NCBI RefSeq assembly: GCF_008711155.1
Contig: NZ_VUYQ01000002.1
Location: 682,001-746,000 of the forward strand
Reading direction: 5' to 3'
Length of the DNA stretch: 64,000 nt
Source of the DNA: Dechloromonas sp. CZR5
Lineage (GTDB): Bacteria > Pseudomonadota > Gammaproteobacteria > Burkholderiales > Rhodocyclaceae
Position numbers and translations under genes: made by a program. Within the stretch, counting starts at the first letter, position 1. The number at the start of each line of letters is the position of its first letter. Shown here one piece after another: positions 55,106 through 63,872 of this stretch. A model generated the notes under the pieces. That model saw nothing but the letters and a program-made list of their open reading frames with translations, searched no databases and was not told where the DNA came from.

Positions 55106-57822
55106 TGCGCTGCCTCCCAGTTCGGTCCGACACCGACCTCGACGACCAGCGGCACCTTTAGTTCGGCAACCTGGCTCATCAGCTTGGGCAGGTGGGTACG
55201 AACGTCTATCAATTCGACATCCGGCACTTCGAGCAACAGTTCGTCGTGCACCTGCAGCACCAGCCTTGATTGCATGCCGGTTTTTTCCAGCCAGTTCTGT
55301 ACCGCAACCATCGCCAGCTTGATCAGGTCGGCCGCGGTACCCTGCATCGGTGCGTTGATCGCTGCGCGCTCGGCGCCCTGGCGGCGCATCGCCTGGCTGG
55401 AGCGGATTTCCGGGAACCATAGGCGGCGGCCGAAGGCGGTTTCGACGTAGCCCTTGTCGCGTGCCGTCTGACGGGCTTCTTCCATGTACTGGGCGACGCC
55501 GGGATAGCGGGCGAAGTAGCGGTCGATGTAGGTCTGCGCCGCGCTGCGTTCCAGTCCGAGCTGGCGGGCGAGGCCGAAGGCGCTCATGCCGTAGATCAGG
55601 CCGAAGTTGATGCTCTTGGCGACGCGACGCTGGTCGGGGCCGACTTCGAGCGGCGTGACGCCGAAGATCTCGGCAGCCGTCGCCCGGTGCACGTCCTCGC
55701 CGTGAGCGAAAGCGTCGCGCAAGCGCTCGTCGCCCGACAGGTGGGCCATGATGCGCAGTTCGATCTGCGAATAGTCAGCCGAGACGATGCTGCTGCCGGC
55801 CGGCGCGATGAAGGCGGTGCGGATGCGCCGGCCCTCCTCGGTACGTACCGGGATGTTCTGAAGGTTGGGGTCGCTGGAGGCGAGGCGCCCGGTTACTACG
55901 GCCGCTTGCGAGAAGTGAGTATGCACTCTTCCGGTCTGCGCATTGAGCATGCGCGGCAGCTTGTCGGTGTAGGTGCCTTTCAGCTTGGACAGGCTGCGGT
56001 GTTCGAGCAGCAGCCTGGGCAGCGGGTAATCGAGCGCCAGTTCGGTGAGCACTTCCTCGTCGGTCGAGGGGCCGCCGGTCGCGGTCTTCTTCTTGACCGG
56101 CAGGCCGAGCTTGTTGAACAGGATGTCACCCAGCTGCTTGGGCGAGGCCAGGTTGAAGGGCTGGCCGGCCAGTTCGTAGGCCTGGGTTTCCAGCGCCATG
56201 ATCTTCTGGCCCATCTCGTGGCTTTGCCGCGACAGCAGGTCGGGATCGATCAGGATACCGTTACGCTCGATCTGCCAGATGACCTGGCGGGCCGGCATCT
56301 CGATGTCGTGGTAGATGCGGCTGAGGCCCGGTTCGCTGGCGAATTGCGGATGCAGCGCCTCATGGACGCGCAGCGTCACGTCGGCATCCTCGGCGGCGTA
56401 GGTCGCGGCGCGTTCGATGTCGACCTGATCGAAGGTGATCTGCTTGGCACCCTTGCCGCACAGGTCTTCGTAGGCGATGGTTTCCAGACCGAGGTGGCGG
56501 CTGCACAGCTGGCCGAGGTCGTGGCCCTTGTCGGACTCGATGACGTAGCTTTGCAGCATGGTGTCGTGGGCAATGCCGGCCAGCGTGATGCCGTGGTTGG
56601 CGAAGACGTGCTGGTCGTACTTGGCGTTCTGCAGGACTTTCTTGCGCTCGGCTGATTCAAGCCAGGGCTTCAGTTTTTCGAGAACCTTGTCGCGCGGCAA
56701 CTGGTCGGCGACGCCGGGGGCGGTGTGGGCGAGCGGAATGTAGCAGGCTTCGCCGGGCTTTACCGACAGCGAAATGCCGACAATGCGCGCCTCGAACGAG
56801 TCGAGGCTGTTGGTTTCGGTGTCGAGGGCGGTCAGCGGAGCGACTTCAATTTTCGCCAGCCATGCGTCGAACTGCGCCCAGGTCAGCACCGTGTCGTAAT
56901 GAACGGCGATCTTTTCGGCCGGGGGCGGGGCGTCCGCGATGCCGACCGTTTGCGCAGGGACGCCGGCGGCTGCCCCGGGACCGTCGATCTCGGTCAGCCA
57001 GGTACGGAACTGGTAGCGGGTGTACAGTTCGCGCAACATCGCGGTGTCGGGCGGGGTCGCCGTCAGCGTGGCGGGGGCCGGCAGGTCGGGCAGGTCGCAG
57101 ACGACCGTGACCAGCTTCTTGCCCAGCGGCAGGAAGCCGAGATGGTCGCGCAGGTTCTGACCGACCACGCCGCCGATGTCGGCCGCATTGGCCACGATGT
57201 TGTCCAGCGATCCGAACTGGGTCAGCCATTTGACGGCCGTCTTCGGGCCGCATTTCTGCACGCCGGGCACGCCGTCGACCGTGTCGCCGACCAGTGCCAG
57301 GTAGTCGATGATGCGCTTCGGCGGTACGCCGAACTTGGCCTCGACGCCGGCTTCATCCAGCAATTCGTTGCTCATCGTGTTGAACCAGCGGATCTTTGGG
57401 CTCACCAACTGGGTCAAATCCTTGTCACCGGTCGAGATCAGGGTCTCGATGTCCGCCGCGGCGGCCTGGGTGGCCAGTGTGCCGATCACGTCGTCGGCCT
57501 CGACGCCGTCGATGGTCAGCACCGGCCAGCCCGCGGCGCGGATGGCGGCATTGATCGGCTCGATCTGGGCGCGCAGGTCGTCGGGCATCGGCGGACGGTG
57601 CGCCTTGTACTCGGGATACCAGTCGTCGCGGAAGGTCTTGCCCTTGGGGTCGAAGACAACGGCCTTGTAGTCCGCCTTGTAGTCGCTTTCCAGACGACGT
57701 AGCATGTTCAGGACGCCGTAGATGGCGCCTGTCGGCTCGCCGGCCTTGTTGCGTAGGTCGGGCAGGGCGTGGAAAGCTCGATAGAGATAGGACGAACCGT
57801 CCACCAACAACAAGAGAGGCAT
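55102..57822 (-). CDS. polA: DNA polymerase I
   Basis: PolA fills gaps in repair and Okazaki maturation. The 906-residue protein has all three domains. The 5' nuclease (about 1-300) shows VFDPKGKTFRDDWYPEYKAHR and LVGDTVDGVPG. The 3'-5' exonuclease (about 310-490) has an intact LDTETNSLD acid pair, so it should proofread. The polymerase domain has motif A SADYSQIELRIMAHLSGD, motif B RRVAKSINFGLIYGMSAFG and motif C VHDELLLEVP. Its ATG is only 3 nt from the GTG proposed for the divergent LOG gene. Confidence 0.98.
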   Translation of the reverse strand: MPLLLLVDGSSYLYRAFHALPDLRNKAGEPTGAIYGVLNMLRRLESDYKADYKAVVFDPKGKTFRDDWYPEYKAHRPPMPDDLRAQIEPINAAIRAAGWPVLTIDGVEADDVIGTLATQAAAADIETLISTGDKDLTQLVSPKIRWFNTMSNELLDEAGVEAKFGVPPKRIIDYLALVGDTVDGVPGVQKCGPKTAVKWLTQFGSLDNIVANAADIGGVVGQNLRDHLGFLPLGKKLVTVVCDLPDLPAPATLTATPPDTAMLRELYTRYQFRTWLTEIDGPGAAAGVPAQTVGIADAPPPAEKIAVHYDTVLTWAQFDAWLAKIEVAPLTALDTETNSLDSFEARIVGISLSVKPGEACYIPLAHTAPGVADQLPRDKVLEKLKPWLESAERKKVLQNAKYDQHVFANHGITLAGIAHDTMLQSYVIESDKGHDLGQLCSRHLGLETIAYEDLCGKGAKQITFDQVDIERAATYAAEDADVTLRVHEALHPQFASEPGLSRIYHDIEMPARQVIWQIERNGILIDPDLLSRQSHEMGQKIMALETQAYELAGQPFNLASPKQLGDILFNKLGLPVKKKTATGGPSTDEEVLTELALDYPLPRLLLEHRSLSKLKGTYTDKLPRMLNAQTGRVHTHFSQAAVVTGRLASSDPNLQNIPVRTEEGRRIRTAFIAPAGSSIVSADYSQIELRIMAHLSGDERLRDAFAHGEDVHRATAAEIFGVTPLEVGPDQRRVAKSINFGLIYGMSAFGLARQLGLERSAAQTYIDRYFARYPGVAQYMEEARQTARDKGYVETAFGRRLWFPEIRSSQAMRRQGAERAAINAPMQGTAADLIKLAMVAVQNWLEKTGMQSRLVLQVHDELLLEVPDVELIDVRTHLPKLMSQVAELKVPLVVEVGVGPNWEAAH

Positions 57823-57825
57823 AAA

Positions 57826-58554
57826 GTGACCGAGAGCGATAAGCTGGTGATGGGTGTGGAGACCGAGGCCCTGTTGAAAAATACGACGGCCCGTGAATCC
57901 TGGCGGATTTTTGGCATTATGTCAGAGTTCGTCGAGGCGACCGAACGTCTGGCGGCGATCAAGCCGGCCGTGACCCTGTTCGGTTCGGCACGTGTCCGCC
58001 CCGAGTCGAAGTACTACATGCTGACCGAGCAATTGTCCCGTCTGTTGTCGGATTCCGGCTTCTCGGTCATCTCCGGCGGTGGGCCGGGCATCATGGAAGC
58101 GGCCAACAAGGGGGCCTTCTTCGGCAAGTCGCCGTCGGTCGGTCTCAACATCCAGTTGCCGCATGAGCAGAAGTCCAATCCTTATCAGGACATCTCGCAG
58201 ACTTTCCGCCACTTCTTCGCCCGCAAGTACATGTTCGTCCGCTTCGCCAGCGCCTATGTGGTGATGCCGGGCGGCTTCGGCACGCTCGACGAATTGATGG
58301 AGGCGCTGACGCTGATCCAGACCGGCAAGGCGCGCAAGATTCCGTTGATTCTGGTCTGTTCCGAGTTCTGGGGCGGCATGATCGATTGGTTCAAGGACAA
58401 ATTGGTCGCCGAGGGCATGGTCGATGCCGAGGACATGAACCTGATCCAGCTGATCGATGAGCCGGAGAAGGTTGTCGAGGCGATCTTCAAGCATTACGAG
58501 GCCCGACCCTTCGGCCCGCTGCCCAACGAACACGAGATGCTGCTCAACCTGTAA
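57826..58554 (+). CDS. LOG family protein (nucleotide 5'-monophosphate nucleosidase type)
   Basis: LOG/TIGR00730 proteins hydrolyse the N-glycosidic bond of nucleoside monophosphates. The 242-residue protein has the Rossmann signature SGGGPGIMEAANKGA and the catalytic PGGFGTLDE. The start is uncertain: GTG 57826 has GAGAGG at good spacing, while ATG 57850 is 24 nt downstream. With GTG the intergenic gap to the divergent polA is 3 nt, so its promoter must lie within polA coding sequence. Confidence 0.87.
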   Translation: MTESDKLVMGVETEALLKNTTARESWRIFGIMSEFVEATERLAAIKPAVTLFGSARVRPESKYYMLTEQLSRLLSDSGFSVISGGGPGIMEAANKGAFFGKSPSVGLNIQLPHEQKSNPYQDISQTFRHFFARKYMFVRFASAYVVMPGGFGTLDELMEALTLIQTGKARKIPLILVCSEFWGGMIDWFKDKLVAEGMVDAEDMNLIQLIDEPEKVVEAIFKHYEARPFGPLPNEHEMLLNL

Positions 58555-58584
58555 AATCGAAGCATTGCCATCGAGGAATTCATC

Positions 58585-58914
58585 ATGCGCCGTCTTCTCC
58601 CCATCCTGCTGCTTGCCGCATTGCCTGTCTGGGCGCAGAAGGGCGACCTCCAGCCGCTGCCCGCCGTTCCGCCTCCGCCGCCCGGCATGGAAGCCTTTGA
58701 CGAAGCCCTCGAGCCGCAGGTCACCATCGTCAAGAAAGAAACGGAAACCCGCGAGGAATTCCGTATCAAGGGCAAGCTGTACATGGTCAAGGTCACCCCG
58801 TCCGTCGGCAAACCCTACTACCTGGTCGATCGCCAGGGCGACGGCGTACTGGTGGATGTCGGCCCCGACCAGCATCCGACCAGACCGCCGATGTGGGTTA
58901 TTCATAGCTGGTAA
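58585..58914 (+). CDS. DUF2782 exported protein
   Basis: A 109-residue protein with a signal peptide (MRRLLPILLLAALPVWAQ) and a Pro-rich linker. The compact domain contains EEFRIKGKLYMVKVTPSVGKPYYLVD and ends in MWVIHSW, the DUF2782 pattern common next to thrB and polA in betaproteobacteria. Its function is unknown. The next gene begins 3 nt after it. Confidence 0.85.
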   Translation: MRRLLPILLLAALPVWAQKGDLQPLPAVPPPPPGMEAFDEALEPQVTIVKKETETREEFRIKGKLYMVKVTPSVGKPYYLVDRQGDGVLVDVGPDQHPTRPPMWVIHSW

Positions 58915-58917
58915 GTC

Positions 58918-59844
58918 TTGTCCGTCTATACAACGGTCGGGCGGACCGAACTCGCCGCCTGGCTCCAGCCGCTCGGGCTGGGTGAATTGATCGACCACGC
59001 TGGCATCGCTGCCGGCATGCAGAACTCGAATTATTTCGTGACGACCGCGCGCGGTCGATTCGTGCTCACCTTGTTCGAACACCTCGAACCGGCAGCCCTC
59101 GATTTTTACCTTGCCCTGCAAGACCGCCTGGCTAGCAGCGGCCTGCCCTGTCCCCGGCCGGTGGCGGACAACCAGGGCCGACGCTGGCGCCTGCTGGCCG
59201 GCAAGCCTGCAGCCCTGCTGACCTGTTTGCCGGGTGCGGCAGTCGAGCAGGTGAGCGTCGAGCAATGCCGGGTGGTCGGCGCCTTGCTGGCGCGTCTGCA
59301 CCTGGCCGCCGCCGAGATGCCCGATTCCCTGCCCAATCCCTGCGGTGCGGCCTGGCGTCGACACGTGGGCGAAAGCCTGCTGCCGCTCGTCGACGCGGAA
59401 GAGCGCCTCATGCTGGCCGATGAACTGGCCTTCCAGTCGGCGCAGGATTGGTCGGCGCTGCCGCGTGGCGTGATCCATGCCGACCTTTTCCGCGACAATG
59501 TGTTGTGGGATGCCTCCGGGCAGCTGAGCGGCGTGCTGGATTTCTACTTTGCCGGCGAGGATGCCTGGCTGTTCGATCTGGCGGTTGTTGCCAACGACTG
59601 GTGCGCCGACGATGCGGCGCTGGTCGCTCTGGTCGAAGGTTATGCCGGCGTTCGTCCGCTGCTGGAGGCGGAACGGCAAGCCTGGCCGGCCATGCGGCGG
59701 GCGGCCGCGCTGCGCTTCTGGCTGCTGCGTCTGGAGGTGCGGCACCGACCGCGCCAGGGCGACGTGGTAACGATCAAGAATCCTGACGATTTTCGTCGGC
59801 TTTTGACGTCTTTTCGCCTTGCTCCGGCCGCGCTCCCCCGTTAG
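58918..59844 (+). CDS. thrB: Homoserine kinase (ThrB, APH-fold type)
   Basis: ThrB phosphorylates homoserine for threonine synthesis. The 308-residue protein belongs to the aminoglycoside-phosphotransferase-like type found in many proteobacteria: catalytic loop GVIHADLFRDNVLWD and metal-binding GVLDFYFAGEDAWLFDLA. The start is TTG at 58918, giving SVYTTV, the standard family N-terminus; no nearby ATG would give it. Homoserine is shared with the metX branch in this window. Confidence 0.92.
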   Translation: MSVYTTVGRTELAAWLQPLGLGELIDHAGIAAGMQNSNYFVTTARGRFVLTLFEHLEPAALDFYLALQDRLASSGLPCPRPVADNQGRRWRLLAGKPAALLTCLPGAAVEQVSVEQCRVVGALLARLHLAAAEMPDSLPNPCGAAWRRHVGESLLPLVDAEERLMLADELAFQSAQDWSALPRGVIHADLFRDNVLWDASGQLSGVLDFYFAGEDAWLFDLAVVANDWCADDAALVALVEGYAGVRPLLEAERQAWPAMRRAAALRFWLLRLEVRHRPRQGDVVTIKNPDDFRRLLTSFRLAPAALPR

Positions 59845-59853
59845 CATCCGCGC

Positions 59854-60600
59854 ATGAACGAAACTCCTGCATTTCCGATGGCGCCTGCCCCGTTTACCGG
59901 TGACAGCCGCGAGGTCGATCCCGGCGCCTGCTTCGACTGGCTGCGCCAGGGCTGGGCCATGTTCTTGGTCAATCCCGGCATCTGGATCGGCACCACCGTC
60001 TTGTTGCTGGTCATCCTGATGGCCATTTCCATCGTTCCCCTGTTCGGGCAGATCGCCGCTCACCTGCTGGTGCCGCTGTTCGGGGCCGGCATGTTCCGTA
60101 TCTGCCGCCGTATCGCCGACAACAACGAGCCCGAGATCGCCGATCTGTTCGCCGGTTTCCGGCATGGTGCGGGGGATCTGGTCATGGTCGGCGTCTTCTT
60201 TGCGGCGGGCATTTTCGGCATTGCCTTCATCGCCTTCCTGCTCGTCAGCGGCGGTGTGCTGGGTGGCGTAATCACCGGCAAGGTGGCGGGTTTCGGCATT
60301 GCCCTCGGCGGCGTGATGCTGGCCGGTCTGCTCGTGCTCATACTGTCGATTCCGGTGATCATGGCTACCTGGTATGCCCCGGTGCTGGTGCTTTTCCACG
60401 ACATGAAGCCCCTGGATGCCATGAAGGCCAGCTTTACGGCTGGCGCCAGGAACTGGTTACCGATGTGCATCTTCGGCGTATTCCTGGTTGTCGCCCTGTT
60501 TTTCGCCATGTTGCCGGTCGGCATGGGCTTGTTGCTGCTGTTGCCGGTGTTCTCCGGCGCGGTCTACGCGTCCTATCGCGACATTTTCATGGGTAGCTGA
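59854..60600 (+). CDS. BPSS1780-type membrane protein, copy 1
   Basis: A 248-residue protein with about six membrane segments. A cytoplasmic N-terminus (VDPGACFDWLRQGWAMFLVNPGIWI) precedes them, and the C-terminal SGAVYASYRDIFMGS is shared in pattern with the next gene. The family is common beside thrB in betaproteobacteria and has no assigned function. It is separated from copy 2 by 2 nt. Confidence 0.8.
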   Translation: MNETPAFPMAPAPFTGDSREVDPGACFDWLRQGWAMFLVNPGIWIGTTVLLLVILMAISIVPLFGQIAAHLLVPLFGAGMFRICRRIADNNEPEIADLFAGFRHGAGDLVMVGVFFAAGIFGIAFIAFLLVSGGVLGGVITGKVAGFGIALGGVMLAGLLVLILSIPVIMATWYAPVLVLFHDMKPLDAMKASFTAGARNWLPMCIFGVFLVVALFFAMLPVGMGLLLLLPVFSGAVYASYRDIFMGS

Positions 60601-60602
60601 CA

Positions 60603-61376
60603 GTGAGGGCTCAAACACTTCCACCGGCCGCCGGCTGGCAATGGCTCATGGGCGGGTTCGCCATCTTCCGGCGCAACCCCGTCATGCTCGGCATGCTGGT
60701 CGTCACCTACTGGTTCACCGTGCTGTTCCTGAATGTCGTGCCTGTCGTCGGCGTGCTGATGGCGTCGCTCGCCATTCCCGGCCTGTCGGTCGGCCTGATG
60801 CAGGCCGCGCGCAATCTGGAACGCGGCCAGCCGATCGGCCTGCAGACCTTGTTCGGCAGCTTGAAGGACAACGGACGCACGCTCGTCGCGCTCGGTGCGC
60901 TCTACCTGTGCGCTACGCTCGGCGTGCTCGGCCTGTCGTCCTTGCTCGACGGCGGCGAACTGATGCAGTTCATGCTTGCCAGCAACCGCGCAGAACGTGC
61001 GGCAGTCGAGGATTCCGACTTTTTGCTGTCGGCCATGTTCGTCATGATGCTGATGGTTCCCGTACTCATGGCCTGGTGGTTCGCGCCGGTGCTCGCTGCC
61101 TGGCATCGCCTCAGCGTGGGTCGGGCGCTGTTTTTCAGCTTCATGGCCTGCTGGATGAACTGGCGGCCCTTCCTGACCTACGGAATCGCTCTGCTCGTCG
61201 TGGTCGGCGTCCTGCCTGGCCTGCTGCTCGGCATCCTGCTTCTGCTCATGCCCGGCGCGGCCAATCTGGCAACGGCCATCCTGACGCTGCCGATGGTACT
61301 GGTTGTCGCACCGACCGTTTTCGCCAGCTTCTATGCCAGCTACCGCGACATCTTCGGTATCTCCGAAATTGTCTGA
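60603..61376 (+). CDS. BPSS1780-type membrane protein, copy 2
   Basis: A 257-residue paralogue of the preceding protein: GWQWLMGGFAIFRRNPVMLGML at the start, about six membrane segments, and a C-terminal FASFYASYRDIFGI that mirrors copy 1. It starts with GTG at 60603. The two copies have diverged widely outside these ends, so the duplication is old. Its 3' end overlaps nadD by 8 nt if the TTG start of nadD is right. Confidence 0.8.
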   Translation: MRAQTLPPAAGWQWLMGGFAIFRRNPVMLGMLVVTYWFTVLFLNVVPVVGVLMASLAIPGLSVGLMQAARNLERGQPIGLQTLFGSLKDNGRTLVALGALYLCATLGVLGLSSLLDGGELMQFMLASNRAERAAVEDSDFLLSAMFVMMLMVPVLMAWWFAPVLAAWHRLSVGRALFFSFMACWMNWRPFLTYGIALLVVVGVLPGLLLGILLLLMPGAANLATAILTLPMVLVVAPTVFASFYASYRDIFGISEIV

Positions 61377-62022
61377 GCCTCTGGGCCTGTTCGGGGGGAC
61401 TTTCGACCCCGTCCATTACGGCCACCTGCGCCTGGCCGAAGAGGCCATCGCCCATCTGGCACTGGGGGGCGTGCGCTGGATTCCGGCCGGCCAACCGCCG
61501 CATCGCGGCACGCCGCAGGTGACGGCCAGCCAGCGTCTGGCCATGGTGCGTTGCGCCACGGCCGGCAATCCGCGCTTTTCGGTCGATGCCGGCGAAGTCG
61601 AAGCGGCCGCGCCGAGTTACACCGTGCATACCCTGGAGCGCCTGCGGGCAGAACTTGGCGAGCAACAGCAACTGGTGCTGCTGGTTGGTGCCGATGCTTT
61701 CGCCGGATTGGCGACCTGGCACCGCTGGCGCGACATTTTCGGGCTGGCCCATGTCGCGGTCTCGCACCGGCCGGGTTTTCCGGTCGAAACCGCCAGCCTG
61801 CCGCACGAACTGGCAACCGAATTCAACGATCGTCGGCTGACCGATGTCGGTGCGCTGCGGGCGTCGCCAGCCGGCGGCATCGCCACCTTCGCGATGACGC
61901 AACTGGCCATTTCGGCGACCCAGATCCGCAAATTGCTGGCCAACGGACTTTCCGCCCGTTATTTGCTGCCGGACGACGTTCTCGACTATATTCAACTTCA
62001 TTCTCTCTACAGAAACGCCTGA
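61369..62022 (+). CDS. nadD: Nicotinate-nucleotide adenylyltransferase
   Basis: NadD makes deamido-NAD from nicotinate mononucleotide. The protein has the nucleotidyl-transferase motif LGLFGGTFDPVHYGHL and the C-terminal ISATQIRK. The TTG at 61369 gives a 217-residue protein beginning SEPLGLFGGTFDP, the usual length; an ATG at 61303 would add 22 atypical residues inside the upstream gene. The stop overlaps the rsfS start (TGATG). Confidence 0.9.
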   Translation: MSEPLGLFGGTFDPVHYGHLRLAEEAIAHLALGGVRWIPAGQPPHRGTPQVTASQRLAMVRCATAGNPRFSVDAGEVEAAAPSYTVHTLERLRAELGEQQQLVLLVGADAFAGLATWHRWRDIFGLAHVAVSHRPGFPVETASLPHELATEFNDRRLTDVGALRASPAGGIATFAMTQLAISATQIRKLLANGLSARYLLPDDVLDYIQLHSLYRNA

Positions 62023-62390
62023 TGGACATCCGCAAGCTGCAAAAAATCGTCGTCAACGCCCTCGAAGACATCAAGGGCAAGGATATTGAAGTCATCAACA
62101 CCACCAAGCTGACCTCGCTGTTCGATCGCCTGGTCATCGCCACCGGCGACTCCAACCGCCAGGTCAAGGCCTTGGCGCGTAACGTCCAGGACAAGGTGCG
62201 CGAAGCCGGTGGGGAGATTGTCTCGGTCGAAGGCGAAGATGCCGGCGAATGGGTACTGGTCGACATCGGCGACGTCGTCGTCCATGTCATGCAACCCATG
62301 GTCCGCCAGTATTACAACCTTGAAGAACTGTGGCAGGTCACCCCGGCCCAGCGTCGCAAGCAGCAGGCGGAGCAGGCCGCCGGCGAATGA
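62022..62390 (+). CDS. rsfS: Ribosomal silencing factor RsfS
   Basis: RsfS binds ribosomal protein L14 and blocks subunit joining in starvation. The 122-residue protein shows the family core: [40 protein letters not shown] and [10 protein letters not shown]. It is coupled to nadD and overlaps rlmH by 4 nt, the conserved order in proteobacteria. Confidence 0.95.
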   Translation: MDIRKLQKIVVNALEDIKGKDIEVINTTKLTSLFDRLVIATGDSNRQVKALARNVQDKVREAGGEIVSVEGEDAGEWVLVDIGDVVVHVMQPMVRQYYNLEELWQVTPAQRRKQQAEQAAGE

Positions 62391-62857
62391 AGCTGGCCAT
62401 TCTCGCCGTGGGCCATCGCCAGCCTGCCTGGGTCAGCGAAGGTTGCACCGAGTACCTCAAGCGCATGCCGCGCGAACTGCCGGCCAGCGTGAGCGAAATC
62501 AAGCCCGAGCCGCGCGGTTCGAAGACCCGCGAACAACTGCTGACAGCCGAAAAATCGCGTATCCGCGAAGCCTTGCCGGGCAGCTGCCGCATTGTCGTCC
62601 TGGATGAGAAAGGCGACGACCTGACCACCCTGAAACTGGCCAGGCGCCTCGAAGGCTGGATGCAGGACGGGCGCGACGTCGCCCTGCTCATTGGCGGCGC
62701 CGATGGTCTGGACGAGGAATTCAAGCAGCAGGCCGACGACCGGCTGCGCCTGTCGAGCTTGACGCTGCCGCACGGCATGGCCCGCCTGCTCTTGTGCGAA
62801 CAGCTTTATCGCGCTGTCAGCGTCCTGAAGAACCATCCGTATCACAGGGAGGGATGA
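62387..62857 (+). CDS. rlmH: 23S rRNA (pseudouridine1915-N3)-methyltransferase RlmH
   Basis: RlmH methylates pseudouridine 1915 in helix 69 of 23S rRNA. The 156-residue SPOUT protein shows the SAM-binding knot segments [13 protein letters not shown] and [19 protein letters not shown] and ends NHPYHREG, as in other RlmH proteins. The start overlaps rsfS (ATGA). Confidence 0.96.
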   Translation: MKLAILAVGHRQPAWVSEGCTEYLKRMPRELPASVSEIKPEPRGSKTREQLLTAEKSRIREALPGSCRIVVLDEKGDDLTTLKLARRLEGWMQDGRDVALLIGGADGLDEEFKQQADDRLRLSSLTLPHGMARLLLCEQLYRAVSVLKNHPYHREG

Positions 62858-63462
62858 TGCGCCTCTACCTTGCTTCACGTAGCCCCCGCCGCCGCGAACT
62901 GCTGCACCAGATCGGCATCGATTTCGATACCGTCGTCTTCCGCGACGGCATGCGGGCCGATCTCGAAACCGACGAAACGCCCTTGTTCAACGAAGACCCC
63001 GTGGTGTACGTCGAACGCATTGCCCGCGCCAAGGCGATGCACGGCCTGAAAATCGTTCAGGAGCGCCGTTTGCCGATGCGTCCGGTACTGGCGGCCGACA
63101 CCACCCTCGAGTTTCGCGGCGAGATCATCGGCAAGCCTGCGGACATGGCCGATGCCAGCCAGATCCTGCGTAGCCTGTCCGGACATACGCACCGGGTCCT
63201 GACCGGGGTGGCGATCAATCATATGGGGCACACGGAATACGTGCTGTCGAGCAGCGAGGTCCGGTTCCGGGAAATCGACGACGAGGAAATCCGTCATTAC
63301 GTGATGAGCGGCGAGCCGATGGACAAGGCCGGTGCCTACGGTATTCAGGGCCGGGCCGGCATGTTCGTCGAGCACCTGTCCGGCAGTTACACCGGGGTCA
63401 TGGGATTGCCGGTGTGCGAAACCGGCGAACTGCTCAAGAAGCTCGGATTCCGGCCGCTCTGA
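62854..63462 (+). CDS. maf: Maf family nucleoside triphosphate pyrophosphatase
   Basis: Maf proteins hydrolyse dTTP, UTP or modified nucleotides. The 202-residue protein has [10 protein letters not shown] at the N-terminus, the catalytic Asp in [17 protein letters not shown] and [10 protein letters not shown] YhdE-like dTTP/UTP specificity is likely but not provable. The first ATG overlaps the rlmH stop; a second ATG directly after (62857) has better spacing from GGGAGGG. Confidence 0.92.
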   Translation: MMRLYLASRSPRRRELLHQIGIDFDTVVFRDGMRADLETDETPLFNEDPVVYVERIARAKAMHGLKIVQERRLPMRPVLAADTTLEFRGEIIGKPADMADASQILRSLSGHTHRVLTGVAINHMGHTEYVLSSSEVRFREIDDEEIRHYVMSGEPMDKAGAYGIQGRAGMFVEHLSGSYTGVMGLPVCETGELLKKLGFRPL

Positions 63463-63490
63463 TTTCGCCGGTCGCGTGACTGGGGCGGTT

Positions 63491-63531
63491 TTGATCCACG
63501 TTAAACCGCCTGCTTAAAGCCGGAGTAATAT
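63491..63531 (+). promoter_or_regulatory. Possible FNR-like class II promoter upstream of the DUF3079 gene
   Basis: TTGAT-CCAC-GTTAA (63491-63504) matches the FNR palindrome in 8 of 10 positions. It is followed after exactly 21 nt by TAATAT (63526-63531), the same geometry as the ubiU promoter. A TATACT overlaps three bases further on. The imperfect half-site keeps confidence low. Confidence 0.4.
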
Positions 63532-63578
63532 ACTCAACTAATATCCGGTGTCGGCCGGAGTGACGTTGAGGTCGCAAA

Positions 63579-63872
63579 ATGACCACCAAGCCCGGTTTCT
63601 TCAAGTCCGCCGAAATGGCGAAAAAGTTTCCCCTGAATCCGAAACACCCGGAGCGGACCTGCTGGGGGTGCGACAAATATTGCCCGGCGAATGCCCTGCA
63701 GTGCGGCAACGGCTCCGGCCGTACCCAGCACCCCGCCGAGCTGCTCGGCGAGGACTGGTATCAATGGGGCGATTGGGGCATCGTCGACGACAACGCGCCG
63801 ATGGAAAAGGACGAGCACCTGAGCCAGGAGCAGGCGCGAGACGCCAAACACGATGGTACGGATCATGCCTGA
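63579..63872 (+). CDS. DUF3079 family small Cys-containing protein
   Basis: A 97-residue soluble protein. It has an N-terminal basic segment (FFKSAEMAKKFPLNPKHPERTC), a C-W-G-C-D-K-Y-C cluster and a further Cys, then HPAELLGEDWYQWGDWGI and an acidic tail. The Cys pattern is compatible with metal or cluster binding. It overlaps the next PAS gene by 8 nt. The family is uncharacterised. Confidence 0.8.
   Translation: MTTKPGFFKSAEMAKKFPLNPKHPERTCWGCDKYCPANALQCGNGSGRTQHPAELLGEDWYQWGDWGIVDDNAPMEKDEHLSQEQARDAKHDGTDHA

Noticed and set aside
57922-60399. An 825-codon open frame on the minus strand opposite LOG, DUF2782, thrB and a membrane protein
   Set aside because: Composition is Gln/Arg/Gly-rich noise; the plus-strand genes have clear motifs and starts.
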